From Antedon mediterranea (Eukaryota; Echinodermata; Crinoidea; Comatulida; Antedonidae): a stretch of 64,000 nt of DNA. Both the position numbers and the translations under genes were made by a program. The notes under the pieces were generated by a model, which worked only from the letters and a program-made list of their open reading frames with translations, had not been told where the DNA came from and did not search any database. Below, piece after piece: positions 45,503 to 58,189 of the stretch (positions are counted from its first letter, which is position 1; the number at the start of each line of letters is the position of its first letter). The DNA is taken from the NCBI RefSeq assembly GCF_964355755.1, contig NC_092670.1, positions 5,295,001-5,359,000 on the forward strand. Direction: 5' to 3'.

Positions 45503-46568
45503 GGGTGTCACGAAACCTAAGACCACGAAAGCTAAGATCCCCTAAGACCTAAGATCACGAAAGCTAAGACCCAAGAACTAAGATTACATATTCTAAGATA
45601 TACTACAGCTTAAAAACAATACTTGTTTATCCATACATAATTTTAAACATAGTAGGTTTCATTTAATACCACAAATAAAATTAAATACTACCGCAAAACA
45701 TAGATAAACTCACGTTATTTTCGCCCGTTGAGTAAATGTATATTTTTTCTTTACAACAAACAAACTTGACGGGTTGTTTGTTGGTATATATTTACTCCAT
45801 TGTGTTGGTTCAGAGGATGTTTTTCTTTCGCACCTGCCTTTCTTGTATTTTGACTCCAAATGTGTTAACTAACTTTATCCTGAATACCACACTTTAAAAT
45901 TAGGACTTATAAGTACTTTCAGAAGGAGAAACACATAAAAACAAATAAATAAATCCTTTAAATTGATGATTTTACAGACGTGTTTCTTTGTATACTGTAA
46001 CTCCTCATGCTCAATGTTTTTGTTTCTATGGAGCGCCAAAAGAGCAACAATAATAGTAGAAGTATAAAAACAGAAAGAAAACGAAACAAAAAAACTAATA
46101 TTATCATGATTTTTAAATTAAATTTTATTTGCGAGTATTTATTTCTTCGTACTAGCATGATATATATACTATTATCATTACAATTTTAATTTTACATTGT
46201 TCCATCCACACTGTAGATGGTCTCCACAGAGTTTTCAGCTCTTTTGACGTTCCATAGAAACAAAAACATTGAACATGGGGTAGGCCTACTGTACTGTTAG
46301 GCTAGTCATGCAAAATTCGCAAACAGTATGTGTGCGAGAAAAACGTCTGTAAAATCATCAATTTAAAAATGTATTTGTTACTTTTTATGTGATTCTTTTT
46401 CATAAAAGTGCTAATTCTAAGGTGTGGTATTCAGATTCATGTTGGGAGTTAAAATACAAGGCAGGTGCTAAAGATAAATATTTGTAATCTTAGTTCTTGG
46501 TTCTTAGCTTTCGTGATCTTAGGTCTTAGGGGGTCTTAGCTTTCGTGGTCTTAGGTTTCGTGACACCC
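45503..46568. mobile_element. 1066-bp fold-back element with 10-bp target duplication, Mutator-like
   Basis: Ends GGGTGTCACGAAACC / GGTTTCGTGACACCC. The outer 85 bases of each arm match with about two differences and carry repeated CTAAGA motifs. The flanks are GTTATTTGGG at 45493-45502 and again at 46569-46578, a perfect 10-bp duplication. Inner arms also pair (CTGAATACCACAC with GTGTGGTATTCAG; AAATTGATGATTTTACAGACG with CGTCTGTAAAATCATCAATTT; TTTGTTTCTATGGA with TCCATAGAAACAAA). The left arm has about 240 extra bases. There is no transposase. Confidence 0.9.
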
Positions 46569-48615
46569 GTTATTTGGGAGCACAAATTTAGCAGAAATTT
46601 GGTCAGTTGAAGTAATTATTTTATTGAAATTTATTCAGAGGTTTATGCTTAAAAAAGTGTTGTTTTTTAGCCTTAATAAAAACAGAGACAGAAAAAATGT
46701 AAGTTCAGATAACTATCAATGTAACAAATAATATCCACCAACAGGTGTTAAGTTAAGTTGAGTCCAAGGAGAATGTAAATCATTATAAAATAATAAAGTA
46801 CAAGAGTCAAGATGCTGGTAATGCAATAGGCACTGTAATTAATACTCACCTGTTGTTAATATACTGTTGCCATAGAGACATCCTTAATACAACAGGTTGT
46901 TACCCAATGGGAGCAATAATCATGTTCAACTTTGTACAGACTACAGTTCATTTCCTACCTGAACTACACTTTTTTAGGATACAGTACTTTCGCAAAAATA
47001 CAAAAAACAAAAAAAAAAAACCAACAAAAAATGTAAGATTGATATTTGTTTATAACATTTAGAAAATCCTGTCTGTTTTTTCCATTACAACGAAATAATT
47101 TATATGATAGCAGGATGTACTGTATGATACATTGATAGTGACATTGAGAAAATCACTTTCATATTGTGGTAATGATCATTGTAGTGTAATAGTCAGAACA
47201 CTAGTCTGATACCTGTAGTTTCATCAACTTTGTAAACACTGTATTGTTATCCTAGAAGGACTAACATTTTTAGAACACTCAAATCCACCAAAGAAAAAAA
47301 AAACAAACCTGTCTTACAATTACATGAAATACAAAAGATTACATATTCACTTCCATGATCTTAATTATGATCAACAAAGATCATGTTGCAGACTAATTGT
47401 TACTATTAAAAATAAAGCAAGTTTGGTGCTTGCCACTGTAATGACAACATTATTCACAGAGTACAGTTAGGCAAATGTGCATGCTGTTTGATAATTTGGT
47501 ATCAAATTAAGACTGGATTGCATTTTAAACAGAAAAGAAATCATATTGAAAACTCAAAAACAAGTATTGCAAATTAATTAGAGTTACTGGTGTTTTTCTT
47601 TTCTTCCTTCCTTTTTTTCTTATTGGTAATAGTAATACTGTACTAGAATCCATATTTTTCCAAAAAAAATTCCTAACAAATACAATTGTTTAAACTGTCT
47701 TTCTTTCTTACAAATATCAATGCACTTAATCTGTAAATGTTTCAGGGACATAACAATTTTTTTTAATTTGTGTAATTTATCCAAATCAGGAAATCGTACT
47801 GGGTTTTTCTGAACGCCTCAACAGTACAAAATACATACTGTAGCCCTGGTCTTAAAGATGTCAATTGAAACCCCTGCTGTTGTATGGATACCAGCAGCTT
47901 AAATACAGGAGCCTAGAATTTACCACAAACTGTTTATTTTGTGAATTTATATGAACATTCTGGATATGACTGAAAATTATTATTTTGAATATGAATGTAC
48001 TGTGGACTTTGCTCTACAATTACTAATTACTATTATTATTACCTCTATTATTACCCTATTACCTTATTACTGTATTATCGATTAAACATTTAATATTTTT
48101 ATATCGTTTTCATTCTTTGAAAGGAAGCGAATTGTTGATTTGATTGTCTGACATGAACTTTATACAGAGAGAACTGAGCAGCACAAGTGCAATTATTGGT
48201 TGACTGGCTTCACTGGATCTCTCAGCTGGATGAAAGAATGTCAATTGAGAGATTCCCTCAGGAGGTAAACTTTACACTGACACTGACACACCAGTAAAAA
48301 TTCACCATGGTCCATGTAGTTCAAAATATGCTTTTTAGTAAGTAGAGAGTGCTGTTATTTACTATACAATACAGTACAGCAGTTTTAGAACATACTGTAC
48401 TAACATACTATAGAATTTGAATAACCAATTTAATAACAATTAATAGGAAATGACTACAACACGAAAATTATTGTTAAAATTTGATTTTAAACATCTGATT
48501 ACTGTATATTATTCTCAAGAATGTACAATATAGCCAATAAAATTCAAATAAAACCAAGATGATACAGTATGCCTTATTTTTGTATTTATGTTTCATTTTC
48601 ATACCCAGGATATAT

Positions 48616-48708
48616 AATTCCCTTACCCACCTCGTATATAAACCCCTCCCTCGAATAAATTCCCTTACCCACCTCGTATATAAACCCCTCCCTCGAATAA
48701 ATTCCCTT
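48616..48708. repeat. Two perfect 42-bp tandem units plus partial third
   Basis: Units at 48616-48657 and 48658-48699 (AATTCCCTTACCCACC...CCCTCCCTCGAATA), then AATTCCCT. They are identical as far as I can read, so the duplication is recent. Confidence 0.95.
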
Positions 48709-49047
48709 CGTCCTGAACAATAACTTCCCTGTTAGTGTTAGGCATTTATTCAAATAAATGTATAGCACATATCAAGTATTTTCTAGATTTTCTAGGAATC
48801 TAAAATATGCAATAGAGGCACACACACATGACAAACAAGTGCTTCCGGGGTTTTCTCCATCCTATGTGTGGTGGTAATTCGTTTCATGATGCACTCAAAG
48901 CATCTACAATGCAGAAAATCATTGAAAGAAATCAGAGAAATTAATTTAAGACTCTACATACTGTAGATTTTCTCTAGCCTCAGTGAAAGCAAGTTTAAAG
49001 CCGGCTTTTCACTAGGCAAATTTATTTGCATGAATTGAATAGTATTA

Positions 49048-49861
49048 AGGCCTGTTTCTATAGAGCAGAGAATATGGTATTGAATACCGTTCTTTTCAAG
49101 AACCATTTTTTCTTGCCAGCAGAAATGGGTCCCCACAAAAAACCCCAAAAAAGAACCAATCTTAAAAACGGTTTCAAAAACCCCAATTGATTGCGGTCTC
49201 GATCGCAAAGAACCGTTCTGAAACCAGTTTCCGCGGAGCAATTTTTAGCTGCAACACAATCGCGGTCTCAATTTGACCCCAAAAACTGAACTCTGCAGTC
49301 TGCTGCACTGGGACGATTGCGGTCAACTCGCAGTCAAACCCGCGCGATAGGACCTAGGTCTAAGTCATTGTTATTTCTCTAGATAGTGAGTATTTTATTT
49401 AACTAAAAAATGTTGACCGATGCCATTACGAGGTTCGTAAAAAATATGTGAAGGGAAGAAGATGAGGGGACTTGTCGGGAGTCAGAAGAAAGACTCACGT
49501 AGGCCTAGGCCTACATGTTTTTAAGAATATTGTAAAGCGAGTTCAACTTGACAATATCAGAGGGTGCGACGTACCTATACTTTAACCAAGGACCACGATA
49601 ACGTTGTTATTCCCCCTTCTATGATGAAATGGATGCTATTTCTTGGGGATCGAGCTATGCGAAAAAAAGTAAACATGACCTCGATCCAATCGCGCTTCCG
49701 CCTAACGAACTGCATTGTGGTGTATATAATGAACGCACATGGACCGAACCGGTTTTATTGGAACAAAAATTGAGCTGCAACGCGATCTTTATTTATAAAC
49801 AACAGCCGAAACCGGTTTCCAAAAAACCGTTCTTTTTTTATTTTTCAATAGAAACAGGCCC
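49048..49861. mobile_element. 814-bp element with TTA target duplication, PIF/Harbinger-like
   Basis: Inverted ends AGGCCTGTTTCTAT / ATAGAAACAGGCCC are flanked by TTA (49045-49047 and 49862-49864). Subterminal motifs AACCGTTCTTTT..., GAAACCAGTTTCC and GAAACCGGTTTCC are also arranged inversely. No intact ORF. Confidence 0.8.
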
Positions 49862-49928
49862 TTAGACTAATGTCGACGCGTATTATATCAAATCAGAACT
49901 CAGGAATGTTTGAAAAGGGTATTGCTAA

Positions 49929-50242
49929 ATAATAATAATAATACCACATTTATATAGCGCCCTTTTCATGAGTAATCATGCTCAAAGGCGCTTTACAAGC
50001 ATTACCCCAGTATTTTTTGGGATCAAACACGTATGGAAACATACTCCCATAATGCAGCCGGTAACCAGCGCAAAGTTGTGTCTAGATCTAACTGGGTACC
50101 CATTTATACACCTGGGTGGAGAGAGGTAACGTAAGTAAAGCATCTTGCCTACGGATACAAGCAATGCGGCGAGAGTTGGATTCGAACCTAGGTCTGACGA
50201 TCGGTAGTCCAACGTCCAACACACTGCGGCACACGCCCTCAC
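49929..50242 (-). repeat. tRNA-derived SINE, copy 2 (better preserved)
   Basis: Read on the minus strand: a tRNA-like head with A-box region (TGTGCCGCAGTGTGTTGG) near 50220-50237 and B-box AGGTTCGAATCC near 50179-50190, a unique body, then GGGCGCTATATAAATG and a (TAT)n tail at 49929-49941. It matches the copy in the TMCC intron over almost its full length. Confidence 0.85.
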
Positions 50243-51959
50243 GCTAAACACTGCAAACCTCCGAAAAAACATAGCAAACCAACAAGTTACTGAATCGTGT
50301 AGTCTACTAGTACTACACACTTAATATGTCAATATCAAAAAATAATAAATTTGTGTTAACTACTTATTTTTGGTGTTTAGCAATACCCATAGAAAACAGG
50401 CTTAACAATTATCAATGACGGTATCATCAATAGGCTGGGTAATCATCAGGAATAGTCCTGAAGAGGGAGATGAGCGCCCCTTCCCACCGATGAGTTTCGG
50501 GATCCCTTTGACCCGTCAGGGTCCCTACCCTAGGGTTACAGGTCTCAGGTTTTTAGTTTAAAAAAAAAATGAATTAGTGTTCCATGACCTTCTCATCAAA
50601 ATCAGTGTCTCTCATTGTTGTGCTATGTCAACACAATGTCAATGACCCAATAATGGGGATAGCTATGCAAGTAACAAGTAAGTAAGTATATACAGTACCT
50701 GAATCAACTACTAAATATTACAACATAATTATAAGGTAGCAAAGTGTTAATGATCAATTAATTGAGTCTGTGAAGTGGTTGATAACACATTAGAATGGTA
50801 ATAGTTTGATTATACCTAATTACCTTCACCTTTATCAAGTTTATAGTCAGATAAAATGATAATTACTTGATATTATCTATTTATAACTATAATGAGATAT
50901 TAATAACAGGGCAAGACATGCCAAGGCTTTTTCAACATTCCTATAATTAATAAGTAGTATGTTGAAGCTGCAAGGCTCTGGAACTATCTTATTTGATAAA
51001 AAAATATATAAACAAAATAAATATACAATTTTTCACCAAAAAAAAAAGTGTATTAAACTACACAATAGTAACAAAAAAGTAAAGTGATGTAAGAAGAAGA
51101 ATTTTTTTTTTATGATATTGTGTTATTCTAGATAACCAATTATTAAGATCAAGAGGTTCTATGTTATTTTTAGGCAGTCTGCCAAATTTTTAAAATATTC
51201 AATATTGTCAAAAGAGCACTGTTAAACACAGTACTTATTACTATTAGACAGATTGAACGAAGGTGTATGATCTTTATATCAAAAGCGACGATCCATGAAT
51301 ATATCGATTTGATAAACTTTGAATTCATAGATGATTTCTCCTCCCCATCCCAAACATTATATCAATTTATTAAGTAAATTATTATTATTATATTGAACTA
51401 TTCTAACTGCCAGATACATCAATTGCACTTGGACTGACTTTTATGTAGTGCACAGGCCAATACTGGTATTTTAATGAGCACTGAATTGGCAGGCAATGGC
51501 CTATAAATCACTGGCATGTAAAATGATGACAAACAGAATGACACTTTGCACCACTAATTAAGGATAAGACAACCAGGATCATAGGTGATGAACTCTGGAT
51601 ATTGCTACAAACTTCAAGTGTTATAATTGATAGTCAATTGTTCTATTGCCATCAAGATCCAAACTTTATTATTACATAAATGTTGGTGAAGTTTTACTAA
51701 TTTAGATAATGTGGTTGGGGGAGGAGGGTGGGGGTTGAAAGGATAGTTGTCCATGTATTTTTTAAATTGTTTGTGGGGTTAAAATGGATTTTACTTCATT
51801 CATTTCACTAGCTTCGGCTTTGACTTTAACTTTAAGGAATGAATGGAGTTACACTATGTATCTGTAGATATTTTGTAAAAATGCCCAGAAAGTATCAGAA
51901 TGCATTGAGAGAAGGCCTTTATATTAATTAGTGGATTCATTTAAACCTCTCGGAGAGAG

Positions 51960-52245
51960 AGTCAAGCCTAACTAGGAAATGGTGCCCAGTGTATATAGAT
52001 GATGAATTTGTGTCACAGTGGCTGTGTGTGAACTAGTACACCGGGGTAACCCTCTATTTGTGTCGAAAGATGTACTAGGTTCTTTAAAGTGCACATGAGC
52101 CAGATGTGTACACTGGAACTACGGTTTATAGTCCTTATCCGAGAAGACTTGTTCTACCACCAGAACCATGGAGCGACTGAGCCTCGAACCCTTGCCAATG
52201 TTATGGCTACGTATTACGGTTCTACTGTCTTAATTTAATTAATAA
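51960..52245 (-). repeat. Second SINE family, tRNA-like head on the minus strand
   Basis: GGGTTCGAGGC (B-box form) lies at about 52181-52191 on the minus strand. The body (CTTTAAAGAACCTAGTACATC and following) is shared with 16326-16590. The A-box region is degraded. Confidence 0.6.
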
Positions 52246-53094
52246 TACTGAAGAACACACAAGGAATTCAACAAGGAGCGTATCCATTATGCAGTAACAG
52301 TATAGACCACTCAGGGGTCCCAAGTCTACCACTACTTGCGGTAGTCTACCGCTTTTAGTACCCATCTACCGCGCTACCGCTATCTCGACGTTTTCTACCG
52401 CATTTTGATTTTTTTTACCGCATTTTCAAATTTCCCCATATTTTTGGACAAATTGATTTACGGTTACACCCAGGCTCAGCCCAGGTCAACAATAGTCAAT
52501 AAATAACCAGACAAAAGTGAGGCAGGATGTTGAAACAATGTCTATTCATGCAGTCTCCGTGGTCTATTAATTATTGTATTTTTATTTGTATGCACTGCCT
52601 TTGTTAAACCGTAACAATAATATAAACATGCACGGTACTACACGCCGGACGTAGAAAAAAAGAAGCGTGCAACCAACCGTGAATCAATCACGTGGTAACC
52701 GGAACACGCGATTATTAATTTTGGGAGGATCCAAGTTTTAACTAAATAAACGCTTTGATTACACAGTGGTTGAGACGCGTTTTTAATAGTTATTACATTT
52801 TTAAACACCCTCATAATTAATGGACTCTACCAATGTTGATCCGCTGCAAAGAACAACAGATCGCACATCGCACGAGGTTGTTGAGGCGGTGTTTTACAGT
52901 ATTTGGTTTTACTGTACGATTCGATAATACGAACATGTTAAATGGATTCGCCAAGCAAGTACTGTAGGCCTACGTTTAATATGGTTTAATAAAAAATTTA
53001 CCTAAGATTGTCGTAAGCTCTTTTGTTCAAACTTGTTATTTATAGCAATAATCCACCCGTTCCGGCATGCACGCTCTAGGCCTCCAGCCTAGGC

Positions 53095-53247
53095 CTACTC
53101 CTCGATCGATGTCGCTGGTGGGGACTTTCCCAGCGATAAGAAATCGGCGAAATAGCTCATCATAAACGGCCTACACTTTAATGTTATATCTTTAATGCCA
53201 GTGTAATTACGTATGGATAAAACAATATAAAACTCAATGTTTTTCAT
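53095..53247 (-). other. Exon-like open frame, unassigned
   Basis: On the minus strand a good acceptor (TATTATTTCAG) precedes ATGAAAAACATTGAG and a frame of 50 codons to a TAG at 53095-53097. No matching upstream exon in a compatible phase was found, and no domain is recognised. It may be a chance frame. Confidence 0.2.
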
Positions 53248-53789
53248 CTGAAATAATATGTTAACTTGCGTAATGAAGCACAAGACGGATTCGGAATAGT
53301 TTTTGTGTTTAAAAATGGTAGCTAGCTAGGGCCTATAGAAGCCCTAGGCCTGTGCCTAAAAAAAATGAGTAAATTCTATTGGGCAATACTATCATGTGTA
53401 AATATTGTACATTATGTAATTAAGTTAAATTATTTCATATACTGAATTTTAGTTAAAATACAGTATATATTTTTTAAATTCTTTGTACTGCACTGAGGAT
53501 GTATCCATAAAAAAAATAAGAATGTAAAAATACTGTCACTGATGGATAAACCTATGTAAAAATTAAGCCAACTTATAAATATTGTATATATATGTAACAT
53601 ATTTAGTTAATTAAGAGACGTAAAACAACACGCGTGTTGATTTTCGATTCCCCGCGCGTTGACTTTCGACGCCCCGACGAATTGAATGTGGTTCACGACA
53701 AAATCTCCTGCGAATGGACTTTCCCAAGTTGGGACCTCTGCCCACTACAATTTGAACATTATACCAATTAAACATTTTGTCAAACTTAC

Positions 53790-53856
53790 CTATAGTAATA
53801 AGGTAGTCCACTGATTTTAGTCTTATGAGGTTCCTTTTGAACACCATGTTGCCCTC
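53790..53856 (-). other. Exon-like segment, phase-compatible with 60369-60459
   Basis: Acceptor CTCTATTTCTTCAG, 67 bases, donor GTAAGT. Joined after the phase-1 end of 60369-60459 it reads GQHGVQKEPHKTKISGLPYYY without a stop. The two are 6.5 kb apart and the continuation to the left is not found, so this is weak. Confidence 0.2.
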
Positions 53857-54620
53857 CTGAAGAAATAGAGAACAAAATGTAGTATTAATAACAAAATTGT
53901 TATAGCTCTATCTGGAATACAAATATAATAATGACACATAAATAAAATATTCCTCACAGGGTCATTTGAGCAAGAAAAGGTATAAAGAAAACAGTCTAAA
54001 CACCTTGACAATGAATGAAGCAGTAATATATTTCACAATGGTACAGTAATTGTGTAAAGTTGGGAAATAAAATGCAGAGATTGTTGGGTTTATAGTTGTT
54101 TTGAATACAATAAACAATGTAATCCCTAAGGCATAGCAGTAAATAATAAGTGAATTACAAAAGAAAAAATAATCTTTGTCTCGTGAGTTCTTCCCATTGT
54201 AGTCTTAAATCTCAAAGCTGGTAATAAAACGTCAATGTCACATTATTTTTTGGGACTATATTTACATTTGCTAATAAAATATGTTATGTATTAATCAGGC
54301 TATTGTATACAGTAATTAGTGATTAAATAGTGTTCATGTGACAAATGGAACATACTGTATCGTACTGTACAGATCATTTATATACACAATTCTAAAAAAG
54401 TGTGTGTATACTCATGGCACTTCATAGTATAATATAAATCATAGGCTTTGGAACAATGTGAATGAATTGAATGATTTGTAAAGGGAGTTCCCCTGTTATT
54501 TACTTGGTGGCTAAAATCAGGACAATGAGTCTATTGTATGGTAGCATACAGCAGCTATTCTGTAACTTAATAGGAAGGCCCATATCACACAACATCTTTT
54601 GATCGTTTATTTAGTAATTA

Positions 54621-54799
54621 AGCTTGGTTTCCACTAGAACGTAACGCAAGGACGTAAACGCAATGCAAGCGTTTTAACCAATGACAAGCGAAGTTATAGA
54701 CAGTTAGCAATCACAAGCGAATAAGCCATCGCTTGTGATTGGTCAATTCACTTGCGTTGCGTTACGTCCTTGTGTTGCGTCGCTAGTGGGAACCACGCT
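54621..54799. mobile_element. Intact MITE family 2 copy, 179 bp, TTA duplication
   Basis: Inverted ends AGCTTGGTTTCCACTAG / CTAGTGGGAACCACGCT are flanked by TTA at 54618-54620 and 54800-54802. Inner inverted blocks are GTAACGCAAGGACGTAA versus TTGCGTTACGTCCTTG and ACCAATGACAAGCG versus CGCTTGTGATTGGT. It is the reference copy for the relics at 9.8, 17.5, 23.5 and 54.95 kb. Confidence 0.9.
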
Positions 54800-54954
54800 T
54801 TAATATAGGTAATAAGTATTAGTGTCGGGGATATAGATTGCGAAAACCGGTCTCCTCCTGTTATAAGCATCCCAAGCTTATAAAACACATGAGATATTAG
54901 TATAAAGGTTCATCTGGATCACTGTATGGTATTCATATATGAGATACCCTTATG

Positions 54955-55040
54955 CTTGGTCCCAAGAATAGCAACACAAGGACGTAGATGATTCGACCAA
55001 TCACAAAAGCAATGGATTATTTGAACAGTAGCTTGTCATT
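54955..55040. repeat. MITE family 2 relic
   Basis: GCTTGGTCCCAAGAATAGCAACACAAGGACGTAGATGATTCGACCAATCACAA and CTTGTCATTGGTCAAC match the family. The right end is missing. It lies only about 155 bases from the intact copy. Confidence 0.65.
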
Positions 55041-56703
55041 GGTCAACTTTTAAAGTAATTCTTTTCACAATCAAGGTAGCTACAGTATTCTTAAAAAATG
55101 AGCTTGGTTAAAACAATTTTAGAATATGGAATAAATTCTAACAAGGCATCCCTTATTGACATTTCTACAACCAGTCCCTTTTTAGTAGTATACTAATTGC
55201 ATAGAATTCTCTTGTATACACTACTGAGCCATGCTACAAAAATCCTTTTGTGGTAAAATCTCCTTGAAAAAATTAAATATTTACCAACTAGGCATTAGCT
55301 GTATATTCATAAACTTTAACGAATAGGCTCTAGTAAACGTTGATAATCTGTTCTGTGTTAATATTGAGTTGTAGGATCAAATCTGTGCCATGTACAGCGA
55401 TTTAGTTTGTTTTTCAAAGGCAAACAATAAATATAATCAGGCTATATGAGGGTAATTTGATGTTTAAAATACTTGACTTTGTGAAAGAAAGTTTGTAAAT
55501 CAGTGACTCTTCATTAGAACTAAATATAAATAAATATAGTCATAATTGTCCCCAACCCTAAGCTTAATGAAAATTTGGATAAAGGCCCTCTAAAGACCAA
55601 TGGAAGCCCGCCATATTGCAGATGAGGAAAATGAGAGAAAAGTATCCTCCCTATTAAAAGTATGCTATCAATACAGCAAACTTGCTCAAATCCATGAGAC
55701 TTTATTAGCATCTTATTGTTATTATTATTGTTTATGTTGCCAAGATTGGCTTGATATCAAATGTTATCACTATACCAGGAATGGAGTTGACATGTCAGGA
55801 GTAAACATTATGACATTTAACCGGATTTTAACCCATGATCTAAGCATCTTAACTAAAGGTAACAACAACAGTGATCAATGTTATTTATCAACAAAACAAT
55901 TTAAAAAAAACAATATACTATTAAAGAAAAAAACATCCAAAAAACTATGATATATTATAATATAAACAGAGACAGAATAAATACTATAAACCACGATTAT
56001 TATACTGAAAATTTAACTAATTAATTAGAAACGATAGAGATGTGTTTCAAATCAAATCAATTATTTTCAAAAAATAATTACTCACCAATTGTCAAAAGAG
56101 AAAGTAAATAAACAAATTTCACAGAAAGCTGAACATTAACACAAAAACACTGTGCGTACGTTGACTTGTTTTTCGGTTGTGTTTAATACGTGATGTATGT
56201 CTTTCTGTTCACGGATTATTTTAATACGAATCGAAACGATAACATGTGATTAGCCATAGGCAAGAGCCACATACTGAGTGTAAGAAACCAACACGACAGC
56301 CACAGAGAATAAACCTGATTTCATGTCTCATTTTTTTGGTGTGTCATCTTATTTCTTCCATGCACAGATTGTCTCATAAAAATGAGTCTTTATTACAGAA
56401 TAATGATAATGACTCAGAATTGCGATATGAATGGTGTCTTTGCTGGTTTAACTACCACATAAAAATGTTAACTGAAGAACATATCATTATTCATTGAATG
56501 AACGAATGATGAAACTTCCGCATATACACAAAATAACGGATTCTGATGACGTAGAATTAATAATAAGATATATTCGGCATGTCAACAATCTTGCCAGGAG
56601 CAAGCAACATGCGAACAGAAGGTCTGAACATTTAAACAATGTTTGCAAACTAGTTAAAATGACATAAAACAATACATGAACTAAATACTGTACAAAACAT
56701 TAT

Positions 56704-56912
56704 AATGAGTTTAAGTGAAAATAAGGATTAAGTGAAAATATTGAGTTAAGTGAAATAATGATTTATGTGAAAATATTGAGTTAAGTGAAAATAATGATTT
56801 ATGTGAAAATATTGAGTTAAGTGAAAATAAGTATGAAGTGAAAATAATGAGTTATGTGAAAATAATAAGTTATGTGAAAATATTGAGTTAAGTGAAAATA
56901 CTGAGTCAAATA
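56704..56912. repeat. Minisatellite of about 18-bp units
   Basis: About eleven units of the type GTGAAAATATTGAGTTAA, with variants GTGAAAATAATGATTTAT and GTGAAAATAAGTATGAA. Higher-order alternation of two variants is visible at 56740-56830. Confidence 0.9.
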
Positions 56913-58189
56913 AAAATTAAAACTAAAAAGGCATATTGTAAATGTGATAAAGTTAGTATGATAAAATCATGTAATCAGTAATTTGAGTTTCTACACTTTG
57001 CTGTACACACAATTTTTGTACACTTTGGTACGCTTATATGGGACATTGATAATTTTTTCGTCTTCCATTAGAATCAAACATTAATACCAGCTGTGTTCAT
57101 TAAGGTTGCAGAAAGTGATCTTAAGTTGAAGATTTTGTGTAATTGTAAAATTATATATTATTAATATTATCTAAAATTTAATATGTATAACATATAATAA
57201 ACCACATCTTTATGAACTCAATTTCACATCACAGGTTTTGTTTTTAAAATAAATAAGGCTATCAACATTGTCCGGTAAGCTCTGTAGAGTGATTAATTAA
57301 GTATAATGTATCGCATTATTTTCAAAATGAAGAAAATGGATTAAGAAGACGTTGATCTTACAGACGTGAGAGAAGATGACGTAAACAATAATTGTAGAGT
57401 TTGCAAAAAAATTTTTCTTGGACACTTCATTATTATTAATATCATAAATTAATTTAAAATAGTTTGTGCATGATTGATTTTTTTTTTATTAAAAATAATT
57501 CAATGAAAACAGTAAATTATCAATCCAGTTATTTAGTCAGAAGATATTAATTTGCTCATAAGTTAAAAGGAATTGAGCTGAATACTGGTTTAATATTCAT
57601 TCACAATGCTGGACGAGTTTCCACTACTTTTTGTTTGAACTGCAGTATAAAAAGTTAAATTTTCAATTCAATTCAACTTAACATTTATTTCTTCCTTCAA
57701 GAAAATGAGGTAAACATAATAAATTCAAGTAAAATAACCAGTCAAGAATGAGAAATATGATGATTAAAAAGTATAAAGTTATCAATAAAAGGAAGTAGGC
57801 AGTGAACTCAAAAGAGAACCTACTGTATAAAAACTGTTACAAATTTCAAACAATGTCCTACAACGGAAAAATAAGTTATTTCTCCGTGCTACAACAGAAG
57901 ATTTTATTAGCAAGCAATTATCAAAATCTATATTTTCTATCTAATTAAATTCTCGAATTGACAGCAAGTATAACTCAGAAGAAACATTCACATCAATCTA
58001 AAGCCAGCAATAACCACTAAATAACTCTAGGAAATACATTTGGATTTGTTTAATATCCATTGACTTATATTGCTAATGTATATTGAAAGTACACTAGCAG
58101 ACTTAATGACAATTTCACTATTTATGGGGTTTGATTAATGATTTCCTGTATACTGCAAATGCACAAAATGAATGTAATAAAATATCTTA

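Larger units (their letters stand above)
43495..53094. other. Gene-poor stretch dominated by mobile elements
   Basis: Upstream of the mucin-like gene. It contains the elements at 43915-44568, 45503-46568 and 49048-49861, SINEs at 49929-50242 and 51960-52245, a 42-bp tandem repeat at 48616 and a cluster of CTACCGC motifs at 52315-52420. Long AT-rich intervals (46.6-48.6, 50.5-51.9 kb) show nothing recognisable. No supported coding exon. Confidence 0.5.

Noticed and set aside
52315-52430. CTACCGC motif cluster as a CRISPR-like or regulatory array
   Set aside because: Spacing is irregular and the copies are short; it looks like simple degenerate repetition.
55600-55950. 116-codon plus-strand frame
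   Set aside because: Low-complexity Lys/Asn-rich end, no family match and no splice or promoter context.
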